A stretch of DNA of 64,000 bases from Crocodylus rhombifer. Its lineage: Eukaryota; Chordata; Crocodylia; Crocodylidae. Location: assembly GCA_038503035.1 (NCBI GenBank), contig JAVSML010024706.1:282033-346032 (forward strand), given 5' to 3'. The position numbers and the translations under genes were made by a program. Position 1 is the first letter of the stretch, and each line of letters starts with the position of its first letter. The notes below the pieces were generated by a model, which did no database searches, was not told where the DNA came from, and saw only the letters and a program-made list of their open reading frames with translations. Below are positions 27,301 through 34,760 of the stretch, piece after piece.

Positions 27301-30300
27301 GGAGAGAAGGGTGAGTCTACTGAGAAAGCCATGCTAATGTGCACTAGAATTAGTCTACTGTGCTTTAGCGCCTCATAAAAGATGTGTGTAGTAGCACCTG
27401 TTATTACAGGTACTAAACATAGCCTGATCCTGCCCAGAACTCCCAGTCAATGGGAATGCCACGTTCTGAGTGACTAGAGTTCGGCCCCTATTCTGAATTT
27501 TAATTATTTAAAAACTTGTTAGTTTGCAAAAAGTCTGGATTTTAGCAGTCACAATCAGTAGCAATAGTTTGATCATTTTAACACTTCCATTACCAAAAAT
27601 CCATCCTTCCCTCATCTAACTTTTTAATAACCTTACACTATACCGTGACAAAAGACTGGTTCTGAGGGACGGGATAAATAATGGAGGATTACAGAATGAA
27701 GCAAGGGAATCATGTGAAAGAAACAAGCAAGAAAATTCACAGACCAAGATTTTAAATGATGGGTGCTTTAAGGTAGGTTCCTGAGTGTATATTTGTGCAC
27801 ATAAAGATTTTTTTTTCAGAGGAACAAATTAGTTTGATGCCTAAACCCTACTGGATTTCCCATAAGCTCTATGGAAAATACTAGTTTTCCTTAGCGAGAT
27901 ACCAAAATATGGATTTTGATACTTATCTTTGTGCAACCATTTTAAAAAAGTCTTGTTTTTGGTATTACCACTTCATTAACAAATAATAAAGCCTATAAAT
28001 GGTTCCAGTAGTATGAGATGTTATTGTTGAAAACTCGTATTATATGTTTCTTTTTAAAACACTGTTTGAAACCAATATTGCTAAATATGTATGTATGTTT
28101 ATATTTTTAGTTATTGCTGTTATGATAATTTCTTCAAGAGCAGATTATGCTGCAGAAATGAACCAGTAATCCAAACATAAGTGTTTAACATTTTTTCAGG
28201 CATCATCAATCATACTACTACCACTCTTGCTGTTGGAAATGTCAAGCTAAATCCTGCCTTCATGTAAGGAATTCCATTGCTTTTCAGCATGGCTATCTAT
28301 TTGAATTTACCTCCTTATTTGCCATTAACAACTTTAAACAGAACACATTCATTCTGGACTCTTTTTATACTGTGCTGGACAACAAATCAAGATCTAATAT
28401 TGTATTTCTATTAAACATGAGAAAGAGAAAGAGAGAGAGCTTTCTTGAAGCTGATAAATAATTTAGGCCTAATTCTCCGCTGTCTTTTATGCTATCCAAA
28501 AGAAAGTGCTTTCATATTCATTTTATTCTCCTTTTGGACTGGTGATAGTGACTAACACGGTACAGTGCGACAGAGAATGGGGCCCACTTTGCACTAGGCT
28601 AAATGATAACATAGGCTCTTCCAGACAGGAGCTGTCTTTTTGTTTTAAGGCTATACAGAACCTAGTATAATGAAATACTGATACATCACAGTGCCTCCTA
28701 GTACACCACATTATTATTATTTACAACAGTAATAATGATAATGATGATGATAATTACTGCCAGTGGAGAATCAAGCCCTCAAAAGTTACTACATGAAAAC
28801 TATATTTAATGTATGAATTAAACATCTCTGGAACACAGAAATGTGTGTTCCAAAAACCTACAGAATTAGAACAATAAATGATTTCAAAAATCTGGTCATG
28901 CGTAGGTATGTATACAACTTTTTTACTTTTCCAGTATTTCCAACCATTGCCGTAAGATGCTGATTGAGCAGGCAAAATAGCTTGTTTGTTTATTATGAGT
29001 ATAAAGTTTTTCAAAATGAATGTTTGCACTGAGTTCTGGAGATGTTAACCCCATAAATGCTAAGTACTATCAATAATAATGCTGAACTAGTTCAGTAAAG
29101 GGCGTGATGCTCCCCATAGGAAGAAGGCAGGCCAATTTCACTCCTCCTCCCAGGATGATAATTCAGGTGTAACCTCATTCCAAGACAAGATGATTTGGAG
29201 GGTTGCTGGGTGGGGTGAAGGTAAATGCAGCTTAGCAGGTACATCCTAGTAAAGCTTCTCCTTACCACATATTTGGACCTTGGCTCCACTCCTAATTCCC
29301 ACTCACCCCTGTGCTCCCTTCTTTCTGCCCCACAATGCCACTTTCCCTTCTCTTCCCCTCCACCCCTCGATGGAGTTCCTGTTCTCTCATCTCCAGCTGC
29401 ATGCTCCTCTGCTCTCTCAAAAGCCTTCCCCATTTCTCCCTTCCCACCAACCGACCATTCCCCTTTCTCACCCAGCTCTCCCTGCCCTGCCCTCTGGCTT
29501 TGTCCCTTTTTTCTTCCAGCTCTTGGATCTCCCCCTCTCCACTTTCCTCTCCCCTCCATTAAGGAGCCTTCCTAGTGCCCATGGTTCACTTTTCCTAGTA
29601 GGCATGCAGTGCCAATTGCAGGTGTCCTAGATGGGAGATCATTGTCAAGGGCTGTTTGGCAACCTTATTTTTATCAGATCAACTCTACCACTGAAACAGT
29701 CAATACAGGCCATGCAGCACAACATGCCCTACCTTGGATATGGGAAAGAAGCATAAGCCAGCACTGCCCCCCACCTCCCCCCACCCCAGTGTCAGTTTTA
29801 CAACATGCTGTATTCTGCCTCAGATTTGCAAACCCCACTGTGGTCTCTGACCATACCGGTCAGATGAGTTTGAGATATCAATAGCAGGCTGGCAGTGTGC
29901 CCCTGCAGCTCGAGCACCATCCAGCTCTGCACACAACAGCACCTGGCAGGTCTCATAAGCCCTTCCTCCTGTGGCAGCCAGCACGCTCACAAGCCCAGAC
30001 ACAACAGGAAGGTTGTTTGACAGCGAAGGAGAGAGGGCACCTTGCTCCCAGTGCCCAGCAGTCACCACCCCGCCCCCTGGGTCCACCTGCCCTGCATCCT
30101 CCCGTCAGGCTTTTGAGGGGGGCCTACACCCTCCTCACCCCGCCAATGCCCATGAGCATTTCCTAGTACACCCCCTGCCTTTGGTTTTCAGGTATAGGTT
30201 CAAAGACAGCATTCCTATGCAAAAAAACCGTATGGGGTGTATTACATAAAAATTAACCCAGAAGAACCTGGACACCGGAGCCTGGACTGGTCAAAAACCT

Positions 30301-30676
30301 GGGGGCAGTTGCAGCAGCCTACTTCTAAGACACCTCCCAGGGGAGCAAAGCACCCCCATCACGCCCGCAGCTGCGGGGGGGGGGGGGGGGCGCTGCAGGC
30401 CCCCAGCCCTAACCCCTGCTTGGTGCCAATTACTCTGCGGGCACTACGGACCAAGCCCCAGGTTCCCCCCCCCCCGCGCAGGCCTGCCAAGCGAAGGGGC
30501 TCCTCTGTGCGTCACAGATACGTCACAGTAGGTAGCAGAGGGCTGCCAGGTACGTCACAATGGAGAGCGGAGCCGAACGTTCGCTGCACGGGGACGGGGA
30601 CGGGCCCGGGGGCGGCCGGTACCTGCGGGCTGTCTTGCAAAGCCTCTTCCAGCAGGAGCTTGTCGACGGCGGGCAT
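3316..30676 (-). CDS. APPL2: APPL2, exons 1-9 (N-terminal BAR-domain part of the gene)
   Basis: Nine minus-strand exons join in phase to 704 coding bases, 234 residues plus two bases. They align by eye with vertebrate APPL2 (adaptor protein, phosphotyrosine interacting with PH domain and leucine zipper 2) without gaps, beginning [22 protein letters not shown]2 rather than APPL1 is indicated by that start, by [10 protein letters not shown] and by the block [10 protein letters not shown]. In the known family the BAR domain spans roughly residues 3-268, followed by PH and PTB domains; the protein sits on early endosomes as a Rab5 effector and modulates adiponectin and insulin/AKT signalling, partly by pairing with APPL1. 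Only most of the BAR domain is in this window. Intron lengths from 5' to 3' are 4851, 10306, 585, 3970, 3588, 106, 1052 and 2199 bases; intron 9 runs off the window. No frameshift or stop was seen, so this looks like a live gene. OCC1 lies divergently about 27 kb away, as in human. Confidence 0.95.
3791..3800. other. Assembly gap (10 N)
   Basis: Ten N in APPL2 intron 8. A run of exactly ten is usually a placeholder, so the true gap size is unknown. Confidence 0.99.
4985..5112 (+). repeat. Ancient MIR-like SINE trace
   Basis: The order 'caagtcacttggccaaag', then a segment like 'ggatcagaacatgggac', then 'caatccactatac' follows the central and 3' layout of MIR-type tRNA-derived SINEs. Divergence is high, so the class call is tentative. 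Confidence 0.4.
5598..5744 (-). CDS. APPL2: APPL2 exon 8
   Basis: 147 bases, 49 codons, from [16 protein letters not shown] through [15 protein letters not shown] to LGYTQGQ. Acceptor AG is at 5746-5745 and donor GTATGT from 5597. It carries the most diagnostic APPL2 stretch in the window. Compared with human, several substitutions near the end (RIAMVEP, LGYTQGQ) are conservative. Confidence 0.96.
5745..6796 (-). other. APPL2 intron 7
   Basis: 1052 bases, AT-rich, flanked by exons 8 and 7. I see no repeat or gene inside. Confidence 0.85.
6797..6855 (-). CDS. APPL2: APPL2 exon 7
   Basis: 59 bases encoding [20 protein letters not shown]. Acceptor AG is at 6857-6856 and donor GT at 6796-6795 (AAG|GTAAAA). 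It enters in phase 1 and leaves in phase 0. Basic, lysine-rich as in other APPL2 proteins. Confidence 0.92.
6962..7003 (-). CDS. APPL2: APPL2 exon 6 (42-base microexon-like)
   Basis: 42 bases encoding [14 protein letters not shown], entering and leaving in phase 1. Acceptor AG is at 7005-7004 and donor GT at 6961-6960. Only 106 bases separate it from exon 7. Because its length is a multiple of three and the phases match, skipping it would keep the frame. Confidence 0.92.
7351..7607. repeat. Foldback piece with 25-bp inverted ends
   Basis: The segment at 7351-7375 (GGTGAATTCTGG, then TGGCTGCAGCC) and its inverse at 7583-7607 match at 24 of 25 positions. The GC-rich interior is made of degenerate proline-type CCC repeats and resembles the arms of the foldback elements at 33833-34739 and 53372-54448, where the same GGTGAATT/GGCTGCAGCC motif is central rather than terminal. 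Confidence 0.7.
7617..8385 (+). mobile_element. LTR-like segment with TATA box
   Basis: Begins TGTAACAGGG directly after the foldback piece and has a strong TATAAAAA at 7763-7770 with GC-rich sequence upstream and downstream, unlike typical intronic DNA. This suggests an LTR promoter remnant. The 3' boundary is not clear, there is no AATAAA in the expected place, and the end coordinate is simply where a CR1 begins. Confidence 0.35.
8386..9830 (-). mobile_element. CR1 LINE fragment (reverse transcriptase and 3' end)
   Basis: Minus-strand frames at 9813-9478, 9246-8812 and 8725-8471 carry CR1 signatures: [47 protein letters not shown], and the C-terminal [14 protein letters not shown]. The 3' end at about 8386 has the TTTCATAG-type tail. 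Several frames are interrupted, so it is dead. 5' truncated at about 9830. Confidence 0.93.
10065..10335. mobile_element. Single arm of the foldback hAT family
   Basis: GC-rich block resembling 34300-34540 and 53930-54190: CCCCCTCCCAGTGCC, then 'ccaggaagatccc', then 'ccctcctggggtgtg'. No inverted partner or terminal repeats here, so it is a fragment. It gives rise to long chance frames on both strands. Confidence 0.6.
10592..10679 (-). CDS. APPL2: APPL2 exon 5
   Basis: 88 bases, encoding [16 protein letters not shown] onward to FREKDLT plus one base (phase 1 exit). Acceptor AG is at 10681-10680 after a pyrimidine tract, donor GTAAGT starts at 10591. It contains the conserved middle BAR helix segment LPIIQF. 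Confidence 0.93.
11112..11322. mobile_element. MITE with 12-bp perfect TIRs and CAAT duplication
   Basis: Both ends are GGCATGTCTACA (11112-11123 and inverse 11311-11322), flanked by CAAT at 11108-11111 and 11323-11326. Inside, CAGTAGCCTAATAACACT and a downstream inverse around GGCTACTG form a stem-loop. No coding capacity. A 4-bp duplication would suit a Chapaev-like (CACTA-related) transposon, but that assignment is tentative. Related copies: 26585-26817 and 42624-43204. Confidence 0.85.
12270..12440 (-). mobile_element. Old CR1 3'-end fragment
   Basis: Plus-strand text 'gttggaagggacctgg' followed by 'catctagtccaaacctgg' is the reverse complement of the conserved CR1 3' end. Strongly diverged and short. 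Confidence 0.75.
14348..14372. repeat. T25 homopolymer
   Basis: Twenty-five consecutive T in APPL2 intron 4. On the minus strand it is A25, possibly the tail of an old retroposed sequence, though nothing recognisable precedes it. Confidence 0.9.
14650..14721 (-). CDS. APPL2: APPL2 exon 4
   Basis: 72 bases, 24 codons, [14 protein letters not shown] to KVVDE. Acceptor AG is at 14723-14722 and donor GT at 14649-14648. Serine replaces threonine of the human protein before LHYF. Intron 3, between this exon and exon 3, is only 585 bases. Confidence 0.93.
14722..15306 (-). other. APPL2 intron 3
   Basis: 585 bases between exons 4 and 3. It includes T-rich runs at 14814-14828 and 14837-14849 around an AT dinucleotide patch. 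Nothing else is supported. Confidence 0.85.
15307..15366 (-). CDS. APPL2: APPL2 exon 3
   Basis: 60 bases, 20 codons, [10 protein letters not shown] to AYEKQ, as in mammalian APPL2. Acceptor AG is at 15368-15367 and donor GT at 15306-15305 (GTATGT), phase 0 on both sides. It is too short and lacks an ATG in the right place, so it was found by reading the minus strand for the expected BAR residues. Confidence 0.93.
15462..16236 (-). mobile_element. CR1 LINE 3' fragment
   Basis: Minus-strand frames carry [38 protein letters not shown] and, nearer the 3' end, [19 protein letters not shown] with [15 protein letters not shown]: the CR1 ORF2 C-terminus. The 3' end shows two TTCATAG/TTTCATAG octamers. 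It belongs to a different CR1 subfamily from the 8386 copy and is closest to the one at 45768-46976. Confidence 0.93.
17466..17580. other. Unassigned CpG-bearing patch
   Basis: Seven CpG sites in about 115 bases (for example TACGAA, AGCGCT, GGCGCC, TCCGCC) inside an otherwise CpG-poor intron. It does not read as a known gene, rRNA or tRNA on either strand. It could be a young insertion or an unmethylated regulatory patch. Confidence 0.4.
17953..17975. repeat. Alternating GT/GC/AC microsatellite
   Basis: Twenty-three bases of strict purine-pyrimidine alternation centred on GCGCGC, followed after a short break by TGCACACACA. It is self-complementary in part and a classical Z-DNA candidate. Confidence 0.8.
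18447..18898. mobile_element. Non-autonomous hAT element with 8-bp duplication
   Basis: Left end CACAAGTATCAAA and right end, reverse complemented, CAGGGGTGTCAAA are classic hAT terminal repeats. Flanking octamers TCCTAGGC (18439-18446) and CCCTAGGC (18899-18906) match at 7 of 8 and have TA at positions 4-5. The 452-base interior has no transposase frame. Confidence 0.85.
20660..21130. repeat. Dispersed repeat, related to 61975-62600
   Basis: Contains 'caagcatcccaggatgct' then 'ggatgggtgggct', 'ctgcaggcatatatggctgc' and 'ttactggttcaacc', matching in order the phrases 'gagcatccgggtatgct', 'ctgggtggggct', 'ctgcaggcatgtgcctgc' and 'acaaaccagttt' at 61975-62600. A 10-bp inverted pair CAGAAGTTCA/TGAACTTCTG lies inside. 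Class unknown. Confidence 0.5.
23325..23440 (+). repeat. Ancient MIR-like SINE trace
   Basis: 'agtgacttgcctaagataac' followed by 'gcaggatcagacc' and 'tctattagatcac' follows the MIR 3' layout and resembles the trace at 4985-5112. Heavily diverged. Confidence 0.4.
25673..25771 (-). CDS. APPL2: APPL2 exon 2
   Basis: 99 bases, 33 codons, from [13 protein letters not shown] to RVYGAQ. Acceptor AG is at 25773-25772 after a T-rich tract, donor GT at 25672-25671, phase 0 on both sides. It encodes the start of the first long BAR helix. Glutamate at the TEYTNQ position is a conservative change from the aspartate of human APPL2. Confidence 0.95.
26585..26817. mobile_element. MITE related to the 11112-11322 element
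   Basis: Ends GGTGCATCTACACA and, inverted, GGCACGTCTACACA. The interior shares 'agcctaataacactgc' with the 11112 copy and has the same stem-loop plan. No clean duplication remains. Confidence 0.75.
27043..27186 (+). repeat. MIR SINE
   Basis: Starts 'gtgtagtggttaaagcag', continues 'tggacttgagttctgctc' and ends 'cttcagtttcctgatgtact' with 'aaaagggcataatat', which is the full MIR layout including its conserved core and 3' part. Confidence 0.75.
27309..27420. repeat. MITE-like fragment
   Basis: Starts GGGTGAGTCTAC, like the GTCTACA-ended MITE family, and contains 'ctaatgtgcactag' and 'ctactgtgctttagcg' as in the 42624-43204 copy. No matching second end was found. Confidence 0.4.
29280..29575. 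repeat. Polypyrimidine tract (about 300 bases)
   Basis: The plus strand is overwhelmingly C and T; on the APPL2 sense strand it is GA-rich. It explains the overlapping open frames of serine/proline or glycine/glutamate bias on both strands, none of which looks like a gene. Location: APPL2 intron 1, 1.1-1.4 kb downstream of exon 1. Confidence 0.75.
30375..30475. repeat. G16 and C11 homopolymer pair in APPL2 intron 1
   Basis: A run of 16 G at 30375-30390 and a run of 11 C at 30465-30475 lie on the same strand about 75 bases apart. They could pair, or form G-quadruplexes on opposite strands. Such runs are also prone to sequencing and assembly length error. Confidence 0.8.
30510..30559. promoter_or_regulatory. 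Three CRE half-site-like CGTCACA motifs
   Basis: CGTCACA occurs at 30510-30516, 30521-30527 and 30553-30559, the last two preceded by A. They lie within the first 113 bases of APPL2 intron 1. CGTCA is the CREB/ATF half-site; a function here is inferred only from the motif clustering inside the CpG island. Confidence 0.45.
30623..30676 (-). CDS. APPL2: APPL2 exon 1 (coding part)
   Basis: The ATG at 30676-30674 has a G at -3. It opens an 18-codon segment ending SPQ at 30623, followed by donor GT at 30622-30621 (context CAG|GTACCG). The residues equal the known APPL2 amino terminus. It lies in a CpG-rich region and ends in phase 0. The 5' untranslated start was not determined. The long overlapping plus-strand frame here is a CpG-island artefact. 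Confidence 0.95.
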
Positions 30677-31043
30677 GTCGGCTGGGCGAGATGCGCTCGG
30701 CTGCTGCGGCTTCCCCCACCCCGTACCCAAGGAACTAGAGAGGGGGCAGGGGCGGGCGGCTGCTGCCCCGGCCCCACTCCTCCCAGTTCCTGTCTCCAGA
30801 AGGAAGCGAGTCACCGGGCAGGCTGACAGCGGGACGGGGCAGGGCGCAGGAAACGCAGCCGCGGAGGACTTCCTGCCCGTCCGGCCGCCTTCACTCCTGC
30901 CAGGCGGCCCCCGGCTGTGGCACAAGGAGGGGACGAGAGACACCCCCAAATTGGAAGATAGCCCTGCAGGGCCTCTGGGATGCCAGGGAAGCCCGTGACA
31001 GGGACCTCAAATGAAACCCCTGGCAAAAGAAGCCAGGTTGTGG

Positions 31044-31077
31044 TATTTTGTGGAGTACTAGCTGACCATCTTTATTA
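31044..31077 (+). repeat. Left member of a 34-bp inverted pair
   Basis: Begins TATTTTGTGGAGTACTAG and continues to CTTTATTA. It matches the reverse complement of 33000-33033 at 32 of 34 positions, and weaker similarity (about 18 of 27) continues inward. Either terminal repeats of a roughly 2-kb element or two opposite copies of one dispersed repeat. Confidence 0.85.
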
Positions 31078-31391
31078 AGGCAGAGGCTTTCTATGGAGAC
31101 AAAAGAAATGCAGAACCCGGTGCTGAATTAAGGGACTGGAACAGAGCGTTCAGCTCCTCTCCCTGCGCCTCTGAATAGGCTCAGTAGGGCCTTGGCACCT
31201 GCAGAAGGCAGATGGCGTGGGAATGGGGAATATCCGCCACTGCCTTGAGGGGAAGAAGTGCTCCAGAAAGAAGCCGTCCCCCAGATTTCACCAGCCCCAG
31301 AAAGGCAGAAGTCTGGTCAGGGTGGCATCAGCGTGCCCCTCTGCTTTTGCAAGCAGAGTGACTTGGTCAGACACTGTGACAGGCCTCACAG

Positions 31392-31487
31392 AAAGAGGGT
31401 TTTCTGTAGTCAGGGAAGTGACAAAGAGTGGGTTTCCTGTAACAGGGGAAGGGGCAAAGAGAGTGTTTTCTGTATCTGGGAAGAGGC
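31392..31487. repeat. Three-unit tandem repeat, about 32 bp each
   Basis: Units start AAAGAGGGTTTTCTGT (31392), AAAGAGTGGGTTTCCTGT (31423) and AAAGAGAGTGTTTTCTGT (31456), with lengths 31, 33 and 32. The repeats keep frames open on both strands, but there is no other sign of coding. Confidence 0.8.
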
Positions 31488-32228
31488 AGGAGGAGGAGAC
31501 ACAAAGAGAAAAAGGGGTTGCCAAATTTATGGGGAATGCAGATAACTTTGGGACAGGCCTGAGTGACCTCCCTCAAAAGTGGGCATGTGCTGGGCATGTG
31601 CTGTTGCTCCTGCATTTTCAAACACATTAAAAGCACCGTGAACGTTAAGCTAACACGTTCTAGCTCATCCAGCATTTGTTGTTTTTAGAGACTTGTTAGA
31701 ATGTTAATATCTCTGTCCTTTTCTTTGTGTACATCAGCAGTCTTTCCCTCCAGGTAGGTATAAATTTGGCAACCCTCTTTTCTCTTTACCTCTCTTTAGT
31801 GCCTCCTCCCCCTGCCCCTTCCCTGATATAGAAAACAGTCTCCTTGCCCCTTCCCCCTAGCCTCACTCCTGCATCCCTGTCGATAAGCAAAACGCACTAA
31901 TGGAAATGAGAGGGACATGGTTCCCTAATTTTTTATTGTTCAAGATATGTCCTCTTGTTGGTGTCCTGGACCCACATGATTTATTTTTTTTTTGCTTGAT
32001 AGATCTCTTTATAGGCAGACTATCATCCTTCTCAAGATGTGCAGCAAGGGGAGGTGTAAACTGTAGGCACAGAATTGACTGCAGCAAAGTGTAAGGACAT
32101 CTGAGTTAACCTGGAATTACCTAGTTCAGGTACTGGTAGCAATCTAACTCTAGTAACACAGATCTAAGCATAAGCTATTTTATCTATATGAGAAATCACA
32201 GCCCAGGAGTGGAGACGGAGCTCTCTCC

Positions 32229-32440
32229 TAGATTGGGGTGGCCAACCTGCGGCATGTGCCACAAGTGATACAGGCAGCCGCTGTGTGTGGCATACAGCAG
32301 ATTGGGGAGAGAATTGGGGTCCAGAGCAGCAGATAACGTAGGGAAGCAGAAAGAAGAGCAGCAGATTGGGCAAGGAAAAGAAAAAGAAGCAGATTGGACA
32401 GGGGAAGGGGATTAGAGTGGCACTCTGAGTAAATACCTTT
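32229..32440. mobile_element. hAT-like piece with degenerate internal repeats
   Basis: 'ggggtggccaacctgcggca' is a typical hAT end. The interior repeats 'cagcagattggg' three or more times. The right end is not certain; 'agtggcactctga' near 32417 may mark it. Confidence 0.5.
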
Positions 32441-32999
32441 TAATCAAACAAAGCATATTAAGGAATGTAACATGTTGGGTCTAAAAGGAGATGGCACTGC
32501 CCCCATATAAAGGAGTGCACATTTTTGAGATAGCTCATGTTGTCTTTCTCTTTTTGGGCTTGATCTGAATATTCTTTGATGATGAGCAATTCCCATCCCT
32601 TCCATCTAAATCTCCACTTTTTTTTCTGCTCTCTCATTTCTGTTCATCACGATTACTGCTAAAATAGAAAACCTTCCTGATTAAAAGAACATATGTAAGA
32701 CGTTGGCATTGAGGAAGGTTTCTCAAATGAACTGGGAGACTGTTTGCTTTAATTAAGCCAGAGAAAGGCGTCAGGCATCGTGCTCTGGCTAACATACCCC
32801 AAACTTCGTGCTGGTCTAATGTTGATTCGTATTGCTTCTGAAGCTTGTGATACAACCTTTGACCCAATGTGCCAAGTCTGCCTTGGCATGGCTCTGCTCA
32901 ACCAGTATTAAAATTGAACTCCCTGTCCCAGTCCCTCAGTTAAGAACAGGGTTCTCATGTTTGTTTCTGTTTGCCTTTCTGCATAGAGAGACTATGCAA

Positions 33000-33033
33000 T
33001 AATAAAGATGGTCAGCTAGTACGTCACAAAATA
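33000..33033 (-). repeat. Right member of a 34-bp inverted pair
   Basis: Reverse complement begins TATTTTGTGACGTACTAG. Only two bases differ from the left member at 31044-31077. No target duplication could be seen beside either copy. Confidence 0.85.
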
Positions 33034-33339
33034 CTGCCCAGATTCAATACAGTCATGTGATGAAAAAACAGAAATAAAATGGAATTAAAATATGAATAAT
33101 GGTATAGAGGATTCTAGATGTGATAAGCTGGATATTACCCTTAGGGATCCACGATTACCCTTGAACCTGTTCTGTCAGCAGATGACTGTCTGTCTTCATT
33201 TATTGCGGAATCCTGACTTTTTTTTTAAAAGCATCTGAAGTTCACTGTTCAATAGAAGTCCATGCTGTAGCCAAAGCTTCCATATATCTTAAATTAACTT
33301 CAGGGTCTTTATGGATGATTGCCAAGCTTTTTTTCTATC

Positions 33340-33388
33340 TCCTTTCTCCTGTAGCTCTTCCCACTTTCCTCCTTTCTCCTGTAGCTCT
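33340..33388. repeat. 30-bp direct repeat, two units
   Basis: TCCTTTCTCCTGTAGCTCT occurs at 33340-33358 and again at 33370-33388 within pyrimidine-rich sequence. Confidence 0.85.
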
Positions 33389-33832
33389 GGTCTTGTTGTA
33401 CTGGGGAACAGTCCAAGGAAAAAGTACTTTGAAGCACTTCCCAAATTAGGTTTTCACTTGTGTCTTTGTTTCTTGTCTAATGCATTCCTGGGTATCTTTA
33501 AGGAGTTGCCTGTTTTTATTAGTGGCTTTCTTTATGATTCAAGCCTGGAAGCCTATAAACATCTTTGCAGCACTGTCATAACTATTTGGTATGACTGGTT
33601 CTGCTAGTTCTGTGTAAACAGGACTCCAAGTTATTTAGCACTTGGATATTTTTAGGAGGAGTAATTATTTTTCTATACATGTGCCATGATTTTCTCCAAT
33701 TCCACCAAGTGGTTTCTCTTCAGCACTAGTGGAAGGCAGATTAACTATTTTAATGTAAAAATAGAAACTGAAAACACCTTGAGGGAATCAACTGAAAGAG
33801 CTCTTTAGCTCAAGAAACAATCCATAGCACAG

Positions 33833-34739
33833 CCCCGTGCATGGACACAGCCACAGTGCAGCACACAGGCAGCCAGGAGTGCAGCCCAACAGTGTCGAGA
33901 GCAGCTGGGTCTGGCTGGTAAGTCTGGTGGGGGGGAACGACAGATCAAGGCCCCAGCAGTGAGGAAGGGAGTGGGGATGGGGCAGGGGCAGGTGCTACAC
34001 AGCCTGGGCAGGGCTCACAATGGAATCACAAGTGGCTCATCTGGGGGGCACAGGGAGGGGCTGGCAGCTCCCACCGCTGCATGCACCCTGGGTGGGCATG
34101 GGGGGCATGTACCCCTGGATCTGCACAGGGGGCGAGGGTGGGCTGCCGCTGTGGGCTGGGGCTGGCGTGGCTCTGGGCTCTTCCTAGCAGGGGGTTGGGC
34201 CGGGCTGCACTTGGGGCGGGCAGCAGCAGTGCTGGGAGGAGGGCTATGGTGAATTTTGGGGTGGCTGCAGCCCTTCCCTGTAGTCCCCCTCCCAACACCA
34301 CCACCACCAACCCCGAGCACAGCCTGGCCCAGCTCCCTGCCAGGAAGAGCCTGGTGCTACCCCAGTCTGCACTGGCAGCCTGCCCTCGCCCCGCACACAG
34401 ATCCAGGGGCACATGACTCTCATGCCCTCCTGGGGTGTGTGTAGTGGCGGGAACCACCCCCCTCCCAGATAAGCCACTCACAGCTCTGCGCTAGCTGTGT
34501 AGCCCCTACCCCTCCCCCAGCCCTGCTCCCTCCCTCACCACAGAGGCCTCAATCTGCCCCGCCATGACCTTTTCTTCCCCCTTGTCCTTTCCCTCACAAC
34601 AGACTTACCAGCCGGATGCTGCTCTCCAAGCTGCCCAGCTGCATATCTGCAATCGAATTGGTATAAGCCGATATGGCTGATTAAAAATCAGCCATTGGTA
34701 TCAGCCCAAAAAATCTCTATCAGTGCCCCCCCCACAATA
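33833..34739. mobile_element. Foldback hAT-like element, truncated at one end
   Basis: The high-coordinate end carries, inverted, GGCACTGATAGAGATTTTTT followed by a TGATACCAATGGCTGATTTTT-like tract, the same terminal motif as 53372-54448. Both arms carry 'ggtaagtct' or its inverse 'gacttacc' (near 33918 and 34608), and the centre near 34258 is GCTATGGTGAATTTTGGGG between inverted CCCTCCC blocks. The low-coordinate terminal repeat is missing. GC-rich chance frames occur on both strands. Confidence 0.75.
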
Positions 34740-34760
34740 TATATATACACACACACACGC
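34735..34760. repeat. TA/CA microsatellite
   Basis: ATATATATATA followed by CACACACACACG directly at the outer end of the foldback element, which may have inserted into or next to it. Confidence 0.8.

Larger units (their letters stand above)
25772..30622 (-). other. APPL2 intron 1
   Basis: 4851 bases. Holds a MITE (26585-26817), a MIR (27043-27186), a MITE-like piece (27309-27420), a pyrimidine tract (29280-29575), the homopolymer pair and the CRE-like cluster near exon 1. The stretch 27440-29270 is otherwise featureless AT-rich sequence, with a short ATG/ATA microsatellite near 28720-28755. Confidence 0.8.
30480..31000 (-). promoter_or_regulatory. APPL2 CpG-rich promoter and 5' region
   Basis: A GC- and CpG-rich stretch surrounds exon 1, in strong contrast with the AT-rich flanks. 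Upstream of the ATG (higher coordinates) a GC box GGGGCGGG sits at 30749-30756, and an ETS-type CTTCCT occurs near 30869. No TATA box is visible, as is usual for a broadly expressed CpG-island gene. The exact transcription start cannot be fixed from sequence. Confidence 0.7.

Noticed and set aside
29092..29630. Overlapping frames of 83-155 codons on both strands
   Set aside because: Produced by the polypyrimidine tract; serine/proline- or glycine/glutamate-rich low complexity only.
30237..30998. A 253-codon plus-strand open frame
   Set aside because: It runs antisense across APPL2 exon 1 and the CpG island, has low-complexity arginine/proline/glycine composition and no recognisable domain. 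Open frames are expected in CpG-rich DNA.
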